Below, one piece after another: positions 24,638 through 33,080 of a DNA stretch of 34,221 nucleotides. The notes beneath the pieces are model-generated. The model made no database searches, had not been told where the DNA came from, and saw only the letters and a program-made list of their open reading frames with translations. The translations under genes and the position numbers were made by a program. This DNA comes from Chloroflexota bacterium (GTDB lineage: Bacteria; Chloroflexota; Anaerolineae; Anaerolineales; E44-bin32), in NCBI GenBank assembly GCA_024277995.1, contig JAJRUD010000229.1, positions 1 to 34,221 of the forward strand, in the 5' to 3' direction. Position 1 is the stretch's first letter. Each line of letters starts with the position of its first letter.

Positions 24638-24910
24638 ATGCAGCAAGCATTCAAGGCGCTGGCGAACAGCACACGTCGCGAGATCCTGCGCCTGCTGCAG
24701 GAGGGCGACATGAGCGCCGGGGACATCGCGGCTCATTTCACCATCTCCAAGCCCTCCATATCGCATCACCTGAGCGTGCTCAAAGCCGCCGGGCTGGTGT
24801 CGGCCGAGCGGCGCGGGCAGGAACTCATCTACTCGCTCAACGCCACGGTGATCCAAGAGTTCCTGGCGGGGCTGTTATCCCTGCTGGGGGAGGACGACGA
24901 TGCGCTTTAG
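24638..24910 (+). CDS. ArsR-family autorepressor, SdpR-like
   Basis: A 90-residue winged-helix protein beginning MQQAFKALANSTRREILRLL, with recognition helix SKPSISHHLSVLKAAGLV and a wing at AERRGQELIYSL. There are no cysteine metal-binding motifs, so it is of the non-metal SdpR/YozA type. In Bacillus, SdpR represses its own operon and is sequestered at the membrane by SdpI when toxin is present; the sdpI-like gene follows here with an 11-base overlap. The longer frame from 24566 is rejected because its first 24 codons look like translated leader and AGAGG stands before the ATG at 24638. Confidence 0.88.
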   Translation: MQQAFKALANSTRREILRLLQEGDMSAGDIAAHFTISKPSISHHLSVLKAAGLVSAERRGQELIYSLNATVIQEFLAGLLSLLGEDDDAL

Positions 24911-25577
24911 CTGGAAGCGAGAATGGCTCCCGCTCACCCTCATCGGACTGAGCTTCCTGACCACTGCGCTGATATATCCACGCCTGCCGGACCCCATGCC
25001 CGTCCACTGGAACGTGGCCGGCCTGCCGGACAACTACGCCCCGCGGGCCGTGGGCGCCTTCCTGCTGCCCGCCACGACCCTGGCCACCTACCTCGGCCTC
25101 TTCCTCCTGCCGCGCATCGACCCTCTGCGGGCCAACGTGGCCCGCTTCGAGCAGACCTACCGCCTGGTGCGCGTGGGCGTCACACTCGTCCTGATCTACC
25201 TGCAGGCGCTCGTGCTGCTCACGGTGATCCAAGGGCGCCAACGGCTCCCAGTGGCCATGCTGCTGGGCGGGTTCGGCGTCTTCCTTATCATCGTAGGCAA
25301 TGCCCTGCCGCGGGTGCGCCCCAACTGGTTCGTCGGCATCCGCACGCCCTGGACCCTCTCCAGCGAGCGCGTGTGGCGCGAGACGCACCGCTTCGGCGGC
25401 CGCCTATGGGTGATCAGCGGTCTGCTCATCCTGTTGATCTCCCTGCTGCTTCCGGGCGGTCACTTGGCCGCGCTGCTGACCATCCTGATCCTCGCTGGCC
25501 TGATCCCGGCGACTTATTCTTACCTGCGCTACCGCAGGGAAAGGGTGCACGGCGAGGGAGAGGGGCGGCAGCAATGA
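24900..25577 (+). CDS. SdpI-family membrane protein (DUF1648)
   Basis: A 225-residue protein with about six membrane helices. The N-terminal LPDPMPVHWNVAGLPDNYAPR is the DUF1648 signature, and PNWFVGIRTPWTLSSERVWRETHRFGGRLW is the SdpI signature. In Bacillus SdpI gives immunity to the SdpC toxin and signals by holding the repressor at the membrane. The repressor-immunity pair here is complete, but no sdpC-like toxin gene is visible in the window. Confidence 0.88.
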   Translation: MRFSWKREWLPLTLIGLSFLTTALIYPRLPDPMPVHWNVAGLPDNYAPRAVGAFLLPATTLATYLGLFLLPRIDPLRANVARFEQTYRLVRVGVTLVLIYLQALVLLTVIQGRQRLPVAMLLGGFGVFLIIVGNALPRVRPNWFVGIRTPWTLSSERVWRETHRFGGRLWVISGLLILLISLLLPGGHLAALLTILILAGLIPATYSYLRYRRERVHGEGEGRQQ

Positions 25578-25625
25578 TGTTTCACGTGAAACATGTGCCC
25601 TGCGCCTGATCGCGGGAGCCATCGC

Positions 25626-26495
25626 ATGAGCCGCCGCTCGAAAGGTGTCCTGTCCTATCTGGCCCTGACCTTCGGCGCCGCCTGGGGCTTATGGGCCATC
25701 CCGCTGCGGCTGGGCCTCCAGCCGCGCGATCCCCGCTTCCAGCTCGCCATCCTGCCGGCCGCCTTCGCTCCAGCGCTGGCGGCGGCGATCGTGCGCCGCT
25801 GGGTCACCGGAGAGGGCTTCGACGACGCCGGCCTGCGCCCCAACCTCCGTTCCTGGCGCCTGTACCTGCTGGCCTGGCCCTATCCGCTGGTCGTCGCCGG
25901 CTTCATCCTGGTGCTGACGACGGCGTTGGGCCTGGCGCAGCCCGATTGGAGCCTGCAGCGCGCCCTGCAGGCCCTTGGCGCCCCGCCGGACGCCTTGCCT
26001 CTCCCGGGGCGCCTGCTGCTGCCGCTGATGGCTGCCCAATCGCTGCTCACCGGCTTGCTGGCGACGCCCATCCTGCTGGGTGAGGAGTTCGGATGGCGTA
26101 GCTACCTGCGTTTGCGCATCGCCCCCGAGCGCCCCCTGCTGGCAGCCGTGGCGACCGGGGTGATCTGGTCGCTGTGGCACCTGCCGCTCAACCTGCGCGG
26201 CCATGATTTCACCGACCATCCCCTGCTGTGGCCAGCCGTCTTCACCGTGACCACCATCTTGCTCTCGATATTCTTCGGCTGGCTGCGCCAACGCACAGAC
26301 AGCGTGTGGGCGCCCAGCCTGGCCCACGCCGCCACCAACGCCGTGGCCGGCTCCCTGAGCCTGTTGCTCTTTTTCGGGGGCCCCAACCCGATCTTCGTCG
26401 GCAGCGCTGGCGCCCTCTCCTGGCTGCCGCTGGGGGCGCTCTGCCTTTGGATCGCACGGCGGGGCGGATGGCAGCCAATCGCGGAGCGACCCTGA
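25626..26495 (+). CDS. CPBP-family intramembrane glutamic protease
   Basis: A 289-residue membrane protein of the CPBP (CAAX protease and bacteriocin-processing, Abi) family. The three motifs are present: EEFGWRSYLRLRI (EExxxR), GVIWSLWHLPL (first histidine) and AHAATNA (second histidine plus asparagine). Family members process prenylated proteins or peptides and often serve bacteriocin immunity. The ATG at 25626 starts a normal N-terminus; eleven upstream codons are rejected. It overlaps the next gene by one base (TGATG). Confidence 0.88.
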   Translation: MSRRSKGVLSYLALTFGAAWGLWAIPLRLGLQPRDPRFQLAILPAAFAPALAAAIVRRWVTGEGFDDAGLRPNLRSWRLYLLAWPYPLVVAGFILVLTTALGLAQPDWSLQRALQALGAPPDALPLPGRLLLPLMAAQSLLTGLLATPILLGEEFGWRSYLRLRIAPERPLLAAVATGVIWSLWHLPLNLRGHDFTDHPLLWPAVFTVTTILLSIFFGWLRQRTDSVWAPSLAHAATNAVAGSLSLLLFFGGPNPIFVGSAGALSWLPLGALCLWIARRGGWQPIAERP

Positions 26496-27367
26496 TGACC
26501 ATCGCCGCCCGCGCGCTCAATGGCCTGCTCATGATCCTGCTGCCCCTCGCGCTGGGGCTTTTCCTGGCCCGACGCCTGGGCACGCCCTGGCGGCTCTACT
26601 GGGTCGGCGCGGTCACTTTCGTGACGTCACAGGCTCTTCACCTGCCCTTCAACTCCCTGGCCCTGCGGCCAGCCCTGGCTCGCTTCGGCCTGCAGGGCCA
26701 GTTCTCGGGCTGGCCGCTTGCCCTGACGGCCATGGCCTACGGGCTATCCTCGGGGATCTTCGAGGAAGGGGCGCGCTATCTGGTCTATCGCTATTGGCTG
26801 CGCGAGGCGCGCACCTGGCACCAGGCGCTGATGTTCGGCGCCGGCCACGGCGGCATCGAGGCCGTCCTTACCGGCCTGCTGGTGCTCTACGCACTATTGC
26901 AGGCCCTGGCCCTGCGCGGAGCCGACCTGAGCATCCTGGTTCCCGCCGAGCAGTTGGCTCAGGCTCAAGCCCAGTTGCAGGCATATTGGGCCACCCCCTG
27001 GCCCATCGTGCTGCTGGGCGCCCTCGAGCGCGCATTCTCGCTGGTCCTGCACCTCACACTGGCTGTGCTCGTACTGCAATCCTTCACTCGCTCCCGCGCC
27101 CGCTGGCTGGGTGCCGCAATCCTGTGGCACGCGCTGGCCAACGCCCTGGCCCTGATGGCGGTTTCCCTCTGGGGCGCCTATGCGGCCGAGGCGCTCTTGG
27201 GCGCGCTCGCGCTCGCCAGCCTGGGGATCATCTTCGCCCTGCGAGGGGGAGAGCCTCCGGCGCAGGCCCCACCCGCGGGCGGGATGGCCCCACCACCCCC
27301 GCCGTCCCTCTCTCCGACCCAGGGGCCGCTCTCACCTGAAGCCCTGGAGGACAGCCGCTATGCCTGA
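26495..27367 (+). CDS. YhfC-family intramembrane metalloprotease-like protein
   Basis: A 290-residue membrane protein of the YhfC family, related to the prenyl-protease fold. GIFEEGARYLVYRYW (EExxRY), MFGAGHGGIEAVL and LWHALANALALMA are the expected conserved segments. The C-terminus carries a Pro-rich tail from about residue 252 that looks low in complexity. It begins at the TGATG overlap with the CPBP gene, so two unrelated membrane proteases are made from coupled frames. Substrate is unknown; peptide processing or self-immunity fits the neighbours. Confidence 0.82.
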   Translation: MTIAARALNGLLMILLPLALGLFLARRLGTPWRLYWVGAVTFVTSQALHLPFNSLALRPALARFGLQGQFSGWPLALTAMAYGLSSGIFEEGARYLVYRYWLREARTWHQALMFGAGHGGIEAVLTGLLVLYALLQALALRGADLSILVPAEQLAQAQAQLQAYWATPWPIVLLGALERAFSLVLHLTLAVLVLQSFTRSRARWLGAAILWHALANALALMAVSLWGAYAAEALLGALALASLGIIFALRGGEPPAQAPPAGGMAPPPPPSLSPTQGPLSPEALEDSRYA

Positions 27368-28346
27368 GACCGCGCACAGGATAAGCCACACCCCTCTGAT
27401 CCAGGCCGAGGGGCTCAGCAAGCGCTTCAACCACGTCCTCGCCGTCGACAACCTGAGCCTGGAAGTGCAGGCGGGCGAGATATTCGGCTTCCTGGGGCCC
27501 AACGGCGCCGGAAAGACCACCACCATCCGCATGCTCAGCGCTCTCATCGCCCCCACAGAGGGTCGTGCCTGGATTGCAGGGCACGAGGTCGGACGCGAAA
27601 GCGATCAGGTGCGCCGCAAGGTCGGCGTGCTCACCGAATCCCCCGGCCTCTATGACCGCCTCAGCGCGGCCCAGAACCTGTCCTTCTACGCCCAACTCTA
27701 TCGTGTCCCAGATGTGGAAGCGCGCGTGGAACGCTACCTGCGCCTGTTGGGCCTCTGGGACCGTCGGAATGACCCGGCCGGCACCTTTTCGCGTGGGATG
27801 CGCCAGAAGCTGGCCATCGCCCGGGCCCTGCTGCACGAGCCCCAGGTGCTCTTCCTCGACGAGCCCACCAGCGGCCTGGACCCCGAGGCGGCTCGCATGG
27901 TGCGGTCCTTCATCGCCGACCTGCGCCACGCGGGGCGGGCCATCTTCCTCTGCACCCACAATCTGGACGAGGCCGATCGCCTGTGCGATCGCATCGCGGT
28001 CATCAACACACGACTGCTGGCCCTGGACGCCCCCGCCGCTCTGCGTCAGCGCCTATTCGGCCGCACGGTGGTCTTCCACCTGCGGATCGCCCATCCGTCC
28101 CACCTGGCTCTGCTGGAGGGATTCCCCTTTGTGCGCTCGGTCCGCCAGGTGGAGAATAAACTGGTGGTGTAGCTGGAAGACCCCGAGACTCAAAACCCGA
28201 CTCTCATCAGGGCGCTGGTCGAGGCCGGGGCCGATGTCCAATTCGTGGGTGAGCTTCGCCGCTCCCTGGAGGACGTGTACCTGAGACTGGTCCAGAAGAG
28301 GAGCGGCCATCGGGGAGAGACTCGCGGGGTCGCCGATAGCCGATAG
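27360..28346 (+). pseudogene. ABC transporter ATP-binding protein interrupted by in-frame TAG
   Basis: From ATG 27360 the frame codes for an ABC-2-type ATPase with Walker A GPNGAGKTTT, signature FSRGMRQKLAIA, Walker B VLFLDEPTSGLDPE and switch histidine LCTHNLDEAD. At 28170-28172 a TAG ends it after 270 residues. The same frame continues in-frame as LEDPETQNPTLIRALVEAGADV, then RRSLEDVYLRLVQ, which is the normal DUF4162-type C-terminus, up to a TAG at 28344-28346. So a single base change has cut the last 57 residues. The ATPase core is complete and may still work. A suppressed amber codon or a read error are alternatives. Three tandem heptamers (C/TGATAGC, 28334-28354) follow. Confidence 0.8.
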
Positions 28347-28354
28347 CTGATAGC
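28334..28354. repeat. Three tandem heptamers (C/T)GATAGC
   Basis: CGATAGC, CGATAGC and TGATAGC stand in tandem at 28334-28354 in the short gap between the ABC ATPase and permease genes. They place stop codons in all three forward frames. I do not recognise a function; slippage is the simplest origin. Confidence 0.5.
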
Positions 28355-28363
28355 GAGCAAACC

Positions 28364-29155
28364 ATGCACGAAACCTGGATCCTGGTCCGCAAAGAATGGT
28401 CGGAAGTCTTCAAGAACCGCTTTGTCCTCTTCACCGTGGCCTTCCTGCCGCTGATCCTGACCGCCCTGCCGCTGGTCATACTCTACACCACTCGCGGCTC
28501 AGGCGATCTGGCAGGGACGATGACCGCCGACGTCCCGCCCGTCTTTCTCGAGTCCTGTTCGGGTTTGAGCAGCCTGGGATGCATGCAGTACTTCCTGGTG
28601 AGCCAATTCCTGCTGCTCTTCATGCTGCTCCCGCTGGCGATCCCCGTCACCATAGCCTCCTACAGCATCGTGGGAGAGAAGACGACCCGCACGCTGGAGC
28701 CGCTGCTGGCCACGCCCATCAGCACCCTGCAATTGCTGGCCGGCAAGGCTTTGGCGGCGGCGATCCCGGCCGTGGTGGCCACTTGGGGCGCCTTCGGCCT
28801 ATTCGCCCTGGGAGCCTGGCTGCTGGCCGCAGAGCCCGCGGTCCTCGCCCGTTTGCTGGATCCGCTCTGGCTCACAGCGGTGTTCCTGGTGGGCCCGCTG
28901 CTGTCGCTGGCAGCGGTCAGCGTGGCGGTGATGGTCTCCTCGCGCGCCAGCGATCCCCGCGTCGCAGAGCAGCTCTCTATGCTGGTGATCCTGCCGATGC
29001 TGGGCATGTTTTTCGGCCAGGTCGCCGGCCTGTTCTTCCTCAATCAGCGCCTGATCCTCTGGATGGCCGCCAGCCTGGTCGTGCTCGACGCGGGGCTGCT
29101 GTACGCCGCCACGCGCCTCTTCGAGCGCGAAACCATCCTCACCCGGTGGAAGTGA
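28364..29155 (+). CDS. ABC-2-type transporter permease
   Basis: A 263-residue permease with about six membrane segments. The amphipathic start (MHETWILVRKEWSEVFKNR) is typical of ABC-2 exporters, and ASYSIVGEKTTRTLEPLLATPIS is the family motif linking the permease to the ATPase. It pairs with the ATPase upstream and probably exports a peptide, lipid or drug. An extracytoplasmic loop between the first two membrane segments carries two cysteines (CSGLSSLGC) that could form a disulfide. Confidence 0.85.
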   Translation: MHETWILVRKEWSEVFKNRFVLFTVAFLPLILTALPLVILYTTRGSGDLAGTMTADVPPVFLESCSGLSSLGCMQYFLVSQFLLLFMLLPLAIPVTIASYSIVGEKTTRTLEPLLATPISTLQLLAGKALAAAIPAVVATWGAFGLFALGAWLLAAEPAVLARLLDPLWLTAVFLVGPLLSLAAVSVAVMVSSRASDPRVAEQLSMLVILPMLGMFFGQVAGLFFLNQRLILWMAASLVVLDAGLLYAATRLFERETILTRWK

Positions 29156-29162
29156 GGGTATT

Positions 29163-29915
29163 ATGCAGCACCGCTCTTCGCAGTACATCCTGGTCCTCCT
29201 CCTTCTCCTCCTGCTGCTCGTCCCACTGCCGGCGCGCGCCCAGCAGGAGCTGCGCTTGAGTCTGAACAAGAATTTCGGCTACAACGACTTCAGTGGGCGC
29301 ATGCAAGGCACCTTCACCCTGGGCGCCGAGGGTCCGACCGACCTGACGCAGGTCACCTTCTACCTAGACGATCAGGTCCTTCGGGTCGATCGCGAGCCGC
29401 CCTTCGAAACCAGGTTCAACACCGCCGACTTCGCCCCTGGTCGTCACACGTTGTCGGCAGTGGGCTTGACCAGTCAGGGGCGGGAAGTCCGATCCGCGCC
29501 GCGTGCCGTGGAGTTCATCACCCGGGAGCAGGCTTGGCGGAACCTGCGCGCGCTTCTCCTGCCATTCCTTGGCATTCTGGCGATCTTGATGTCACTGGGT
29601 GTGCTGATCACCGCGCTGTCGACTCGTCGCGGCGGCCGCCGGCCCGGTGATTACGGCCTCGCGGGGGGCGCGGTCTGTCCCCGCTGCGGGTTGCCTTTCA
29701 ACCGGCATTTCTTCGCGCTCAATATGATCTTGGGCAAGTTGGAGCGCTGCCCCCACTGCGGCCGATGGTCCGTCGTGCGTCGTGCCTCGCCAGATGAGCT
29801 GGAACAGGCGCAGGCCCGCTTAAAGGCCGAGAGCTCCAGCGGCGCCTATGAGGTCCTGGAAGAGCCCGAACAGTTGAGGCGCAGGATCGAAGAATCCCGC
29901 TTCGAGGAAGATTGA
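29163..29915 (+). CDS. Secreted-domain membrane protein with Ig-like domain and cytosolic zinc ribbon
   Basis: A 250-residue protein of unusual layout. Residues 1-26 are a signal peptide with a long leucine run and an ARA cleavage site. The next 100 residues resemble an Ig-like beta domain (LTQVTFYLDDQVLRVDREPPFETRFNTADFAPGRHTLSAVG). A membrane helix (about 130-155, LLLPFLGILAILMSLGVLITAL) follows, and then a cytosolic zinc ribbon, CPRCG and CPHCG about 40 residues apart, and an acidic tail. The start lies seven bases after the permease gene, so it probably belongs to the exporter operon. No known family is recognised for the whole protein; function is unknown. Confidence 0.7.
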   Translation: MQHRSSQYILVLLLLLLLLVPLPARAQQELRLSLNKNFGYNDFSGRMQGTFTLGAEGPTDLTQVTFYLDDQVLRVDREPPFETRFNTADFAPGRHTLSAVGLTSQGREVRSAPRAVEFITREQAWRNLRALLLPFLGILAILMSLGVLITALSTRRGGRRPGDYGLAGGAVCPRCGLPFNRHFFALNMILGKLERCPHCGRWSVVRRASPDELEQAQARLKAESSSGAYEVLEEPEQLRRRIEESRFEED

Positions 29916-30226
29916 CGGGCAGGCAAGTCTCCAGCATCTTCTCATCCCCTGGGTTGCTTGACATAAGCGCCTTCGCCATTGCCTCTCTGCTGGCCGGGCT
30001 GGGACCCGCGCGGGGCACCTTCCCCGGCTCCCGCCCATCGCGCCATCGCGCATGAGCACTGTGTGCCCCGGATGCCTGTCAGGCACGAACCGGGCCGTTG
30101 GGCGCCTGGGGCGCCCCGCGATTCTGGATCCCGCATGGATCCCATTGTCGCCGGGACTTTCGGGTACAATAGGGCCGATCCGAACGCGCCGGTGGCCCTG
30201 GGCCCCGGCGTTTCGCGGGTAAACCG
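29916..30226. other. Intergenic stretch with two hairpins and a weak promoter
   Basis: No gene is seen. TGCCT-GTC-AGGCA (30073-30085) and GGGCGCC-TGG-GGCGCCC (30100-30116) are perfect hairpins without a T-run. A TACAAT at 30165-30170 could be the -10 box of the methyltransferase gene, but the -35 options near 30145 are too close and poor. Confidence 0.35.
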
Positions 30227-31138
30227 ATGAACCAATCGCCGCCCATCTGCGATTACGAAGACTCCGACTACCAGCAGCGCTTCTGGGAACAGGGCGGCCG
30301 CGCCTATGAAGACCTGGTGGAGGCCATCGCCTTGCGAGCGCTACTGCCGCCGGGCGCCGGCCGCCTGCTCGAGGTGGGCGCCGGGGCGGGACGCAACACG
30401 CTCCGCTACCGCGGCTATGACCAGATCGTGCTGCTCGATTATTCCCGGACGCAGTTGCGACAGGCGCAGGATCGCCTGGGGCGGAGTGAGAGATATCTGT
30501 ACGTGGCGGCTGACGTATATCGCCTCCCCTTCGCCCCCGGCCTCTTCCAGGCGGCCACCATGATCCGCACCCTGCATCACATGGCCGACCCTCTGGCCGC
30601 GCTGCGACAGGTGCGGGCCGCTCTCGAACCGGAGGCGCTCTTCATCCTGGAGTACGCCAACAAGCGCAACGTGAAAGCCATCGGCCGCTGGCTGCTTCGC
30701 CGTCAATCCTGGTCTCCCTTCGACCTGCGGCCCGTCGAGTTTGCCCCGCTCAATTTCGACTTCCACCCGCGCACCGTGCGTCGCTGGCTGCAACAGGCTG
30801 GCTTCCGCGTGCGTCGCGTGCGCACTGTCTCCCATTTTCGGATTCCGGCCCTCAAGGAACACGTACCGTTGAAATTGCTGGTCTCTCTCGACGCGCTGCT
30901 GCAGCCAACAGGCCGGCTGTGGCAACTCTCACCGAGCGTCTTCACACAGGCCGTGGCGGTCGGCGAGGGGGCCGGTGCGCCCGCAGGCGCCTTCTGGCGC
31001 TGCCCACGCTGCGGTGCACTGGACATGGCCGAGGAACCCACCGGCGTCCTGTGCGGCACCTGCGGGCATTTGTGGCCCATCGAGGACGGCATCTACGTTT
31101 TCAAGGAAATCGACAAGCAGGGGCCGGGGGCCGCATAG
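30227..31138 (+). CDS. Class I SAM-dependent methyltransferase with C-terminal Trm112-like zinc ribbon
   Basis: A 303-residue enzyme. The SAM-binding core includes motif I LLEVGAGAGRNT (47-58), YDQIVLLDYS with the ribose-binding aspartate, and MIRTLHHMADP after strand 4. The C-terminal 45 residues hold a zinc ribbon (C259-x2-C262 and C276-x2-C279) in the GALDMAEEPTGVLCGTCGHLWPIEDGIYVF setting, like Trm112, a partner of methyltransferases, here fused in the same chain. The substrate is unknown (small molecule, rRNA or protein). It is a lone gene between gaps on both sides. Confidence 0.82.
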   Translation: MNQSPPICDYEDSDYQQRFWEQGGRAYEDLVEAIALRALLPPGAGRLLEVGAGAGRNTLRYRGYDQIVLLDYSRTQLRQAQDRLGRSERYLYVAADVYRLPFAPGLFQAATMIRTLHHMADPLAALRQVRAALEPEALFILEYANKRNVKAIGRWLLRRQSWSPFDLRPVEFAPLNFDFHPRTVRRWLQQAGFRVRRVRTVSHFRIPALKEHVPLKLLVSLDALLQPTGRLWQLSPSVFTQAVAVGEGAGAPAGAFWRCPRCGALDMAEEPTGVLCGTCGHLWPIEDGIYVFKEIDKQGPGAA

Positions 31139-31352
31139 CAGATCTTTCGATAGGCCGCCCCCCTGACCCGTGCCTCGCCGATATCGGGAGAGGCGGTCCA
31201 ACGCCGCCCCATCCGCCACTGGGTTATAATGTGCCCTGCCATGCTCTGGATCAGCCCTCGCAGTTGGCTATTGAAACCATCGAAGGGCGAGGCGCGACCT
31301 GAAAGACCCTTGCCCGTCCCCCCTGGCGGGCCCTGCAGGAGGAGAGGACCTC

Positions 31353-31910
31353 ATGCTGCCCGAGCGAGAGACCTACAGCGTTGAAGTAGCCGGCTTGCGC
31401 CGTGACCTGCCGCTCTTCGAAGTGGCACCCGGCCTGCGTATCGCCGTGCTCAACATCCTGGGGGACACCGAGTTGGTGGAAGCCTGCGCCCGTGCCCTGG
31501 CCCAGCGCTTGAATGGGGTGGACTTCGATCTGATCGTCACTCCCGAGGCCAAGAGCATCCCGCTGGCGCACGCGCTCTCCCTCATCACAGGCAAGCGCTA
31601 CGTGGTGCTGCGCAAGACGTACAAGCTCTACATGGGCGAGACGATACAGGCTGAGACGCTCTCCATCACCACCGGCCAGCCGCAGACTCTCTACCTGGAC
31701 GAGAAGGATCGCGGTCTGGTCCAGGGCAGAAACGTGCTGCTGATCGACGACGTGGTGAGCACCGGCTCCACGCTGGAGGGCATGCGCAAATTGATGAGCC
31801 TCGCCGGGGCCGAGATCGCAGGCGAGGCGGCCGTCTTCACCGAGGGCGATCCGCAGAAGTGGAGCCACATCCTCGCCCTGGGCCACCTGCCGCTCTTCAA
31901 GGATCAGTAG
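31353..31910 (+). CDS. Phosphoribosyltransferase, adenine PRTase-like
   Basis: A 185-residue type I PRTase. The PRPP-binding loop VLLIDDVVSTGST is at 128-140 and the pyrophosphate-loop region PEAKSIPLA at 64-72. The length and VLRKTYKLYMGE segment fit adenine or xanthine phosphoribosyltransferase (Apt/Xpt) rather than hypoxanthine enzymes, which salvage a free base with PRPP. GGAGGAGAGG precedes the ATG. A TATAAT at 31225-31230 may be the -10 box, giving a roughly 115-base leader, in which I see no purine riboswitch core. Confidence 0.82.
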   Translation: MLPERETYSVEVAGLRRDLPLFEVAPGLRIAVLNILGDTELVEACARALAQRLNGVDFDLIVTPEAKSIPLAHALSLITGKRYVVLRKTYKLYMGETIQAETLSITTGQPQTLYLDEKDRGLVQGRNVLLIDDVVSTGSTLEGMRKLMSLAGAEIAGEAAVFTEGDPQKWSHILALGHLPLFKDQ

Positions 31911-31960
31911 CCAGATTGCTGCGCCGCGCGCAGCGGATCTGCGGGACGACCCATGCACCA

Positions 31961-32563
31961 ATGCAGTATGTAATCGCCGGCCTGACCCTCGGGCTCTCCG
32001 CGGCGGCCTCTCCCGGCCCATTGCAGGCCTATCTGCTGTCCAGCACCATGCGCAACGGCTGGCGGCGCACGCTGCCAGCCTCCCTGGCGCCTCTGCTCAG
32101 CGACGGCCCCATCGTGGCCCTGGTCGTGCTGCTGCTCACCCAGACGCCGCCGGCTCTACTGCGCGGCCTCCGATTCGCAGGGGGAGTGTTCCTGCTGTAC
32201 CTGGCATACGGCGCCTGGATGGCCTTCCAGGAAACGTCCTCGCCAACTCAGGTCTCCCATCGCACCCCCAACAGCCTGCTGCAGGCAGCCATGATCAACC
32301 TGCTCAACCCGGCGCCCTATATCTTCTGGGCCACGGTCGCTGGCCCCCTTCTGCTACAAGGATGGGCCCTGGCCCCTTCGCGGGCCATCTCTTTCATCAC
32401 CGCTTTCTACAGCTCACTGATGGGCGGAATGGCAGCCCTTATTCTGCTCTTCAGCCTGGCGCGCAACCTCGGACCTCGAGTGACGCGTACGTTGAACGGC
32501 TTCTCCTCACTGGCGCTGGCGCTCTTCGGCCTGTATCAATTGTGGACGGCCATCGCAGGCTAG
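31961..32563 (+). CDS. LysE/RhtB-family exporter
   Basis: A 200-residue membrane protein with about six helices. The opening LTLGLSAAASPGPLQAYLLSSTMRNGWRR is the LysE-family start (helix followed by the SPGP motif), and NLLNPAPYIFWATVAGP is the conserved NP-P region of the family. Members export amino acids or related small molecules. The ATG at 31961 is preferred, since the 34 upstream codons overlap the PRTase gene and are unlike the family. It lies 50 bases after the PRTase gene, which may be coincidence. Confidence 0.85.
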   Translation: MQYVIAGLTLGLSAAASPGPLQAYLLSSTMRNGWRRTLPASLAPLLSDGPIVALVVLLLTQTPPALLRGLRFAGGVFLLYLAYGAWMAFQETSSPTQVSHRTPNSLLQAAMINLLNPAPYIFWATVAGPLLLQGWALAPSRAISFITAFYSSLMGGMAALILLFSLARNLGPRVTRTLNGFSSLALALFGLYQLWTAIAG

Positions 32564-32836
32564 GGAGCCTTCAGGGACCTTCACCTGTCCGGCTCCCTTT
32601 CTCTTCCCTCCCTCAACGCGCAGTCGCTTACGCCGCTCCTCTCGGCCATCACTTCCGTCCCCCTCCCGCAGATCCGGCCAAGCGGCCAACTCTCTTTACA
32701 TAATACTGCGGCAGCCAAATGCGCCGCTATTTCTGTCAGCGAGAGGATACCGTCGCGCGTTGGCTGCGGATCACCGACCGGCCGGCCGCGATCGGGTTCA
32801 TCCATCGACAAGCAGCCTGAGCCGCGGTAGGATTGC
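32564..32836. other. Intergenic stretch after the LysE gene
   Basis: No gene or family signature is visible on either strand; the short frames lack ribosome sites. The small membrane protein gene downstream begins after the hairpin at 32837-32869. Confidence 0.4.
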
Positions 32837-32869
32837 CGAAGCGCCGGGGATGAACGCTCCGGCGCTTCG
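32837..32869 (+). promoter_or_regulatory. Long perfect hairpin before the small membrane protein gene
   Basis: CGAAGCGCCGG (32837-32847) and CCGGCGCTTCG (32859-32869) form a perfect 11-base stem with an 11-base loop, ending about 5 bases before the GGGAGAG ribosome site of the next gene. Without a T-run it is not an intrinsic terminator; it may set transcript stability or translation. Confidence 0.4.
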
Positions 32870-32885
32870 ATAGGGAGAGAAACAC

Positions 32886-33080
32886 GTGCAACACAAGACC
32901 CTTGGGCGGATCCTGATCTGGCTCGGTGTCGTGGCCTGGATCCCCTATTTCCTCCTGCTGTGGTTCGCTGAGGTTGAGCCGCCCATGTGGCCTTTCCTCA
33001 CAGGCCATCTGGTGGGAGTGCTTGGCGGCGGGACGATCAAAGGCAGCGCCTGGCTGCAGCGCCGGCGGAAAAATGGCTAG
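32886..33080 (+). CDS. Small two-helix membrane protein
   Basis: A 64-residue protein with two probable membrane helices (about 8-27, [20 protein letters not shown], and about 34-52, [19 protein letters not shown]) and a basic tail (LQRRRKNG). It starts with GTG at 32886 after GGGAGAG at a suitable distance. I do not recognise its family. Its stop overlaps the stop of the convergent mmsA gene by 4 bases. Confidence 0.6.
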   Translation: MQHKTLGRILIWLGVVAWIPYFLLLWFAEVEPPMWPFLTGHLVGVLGGGTIKGSAWLQRRRKNG

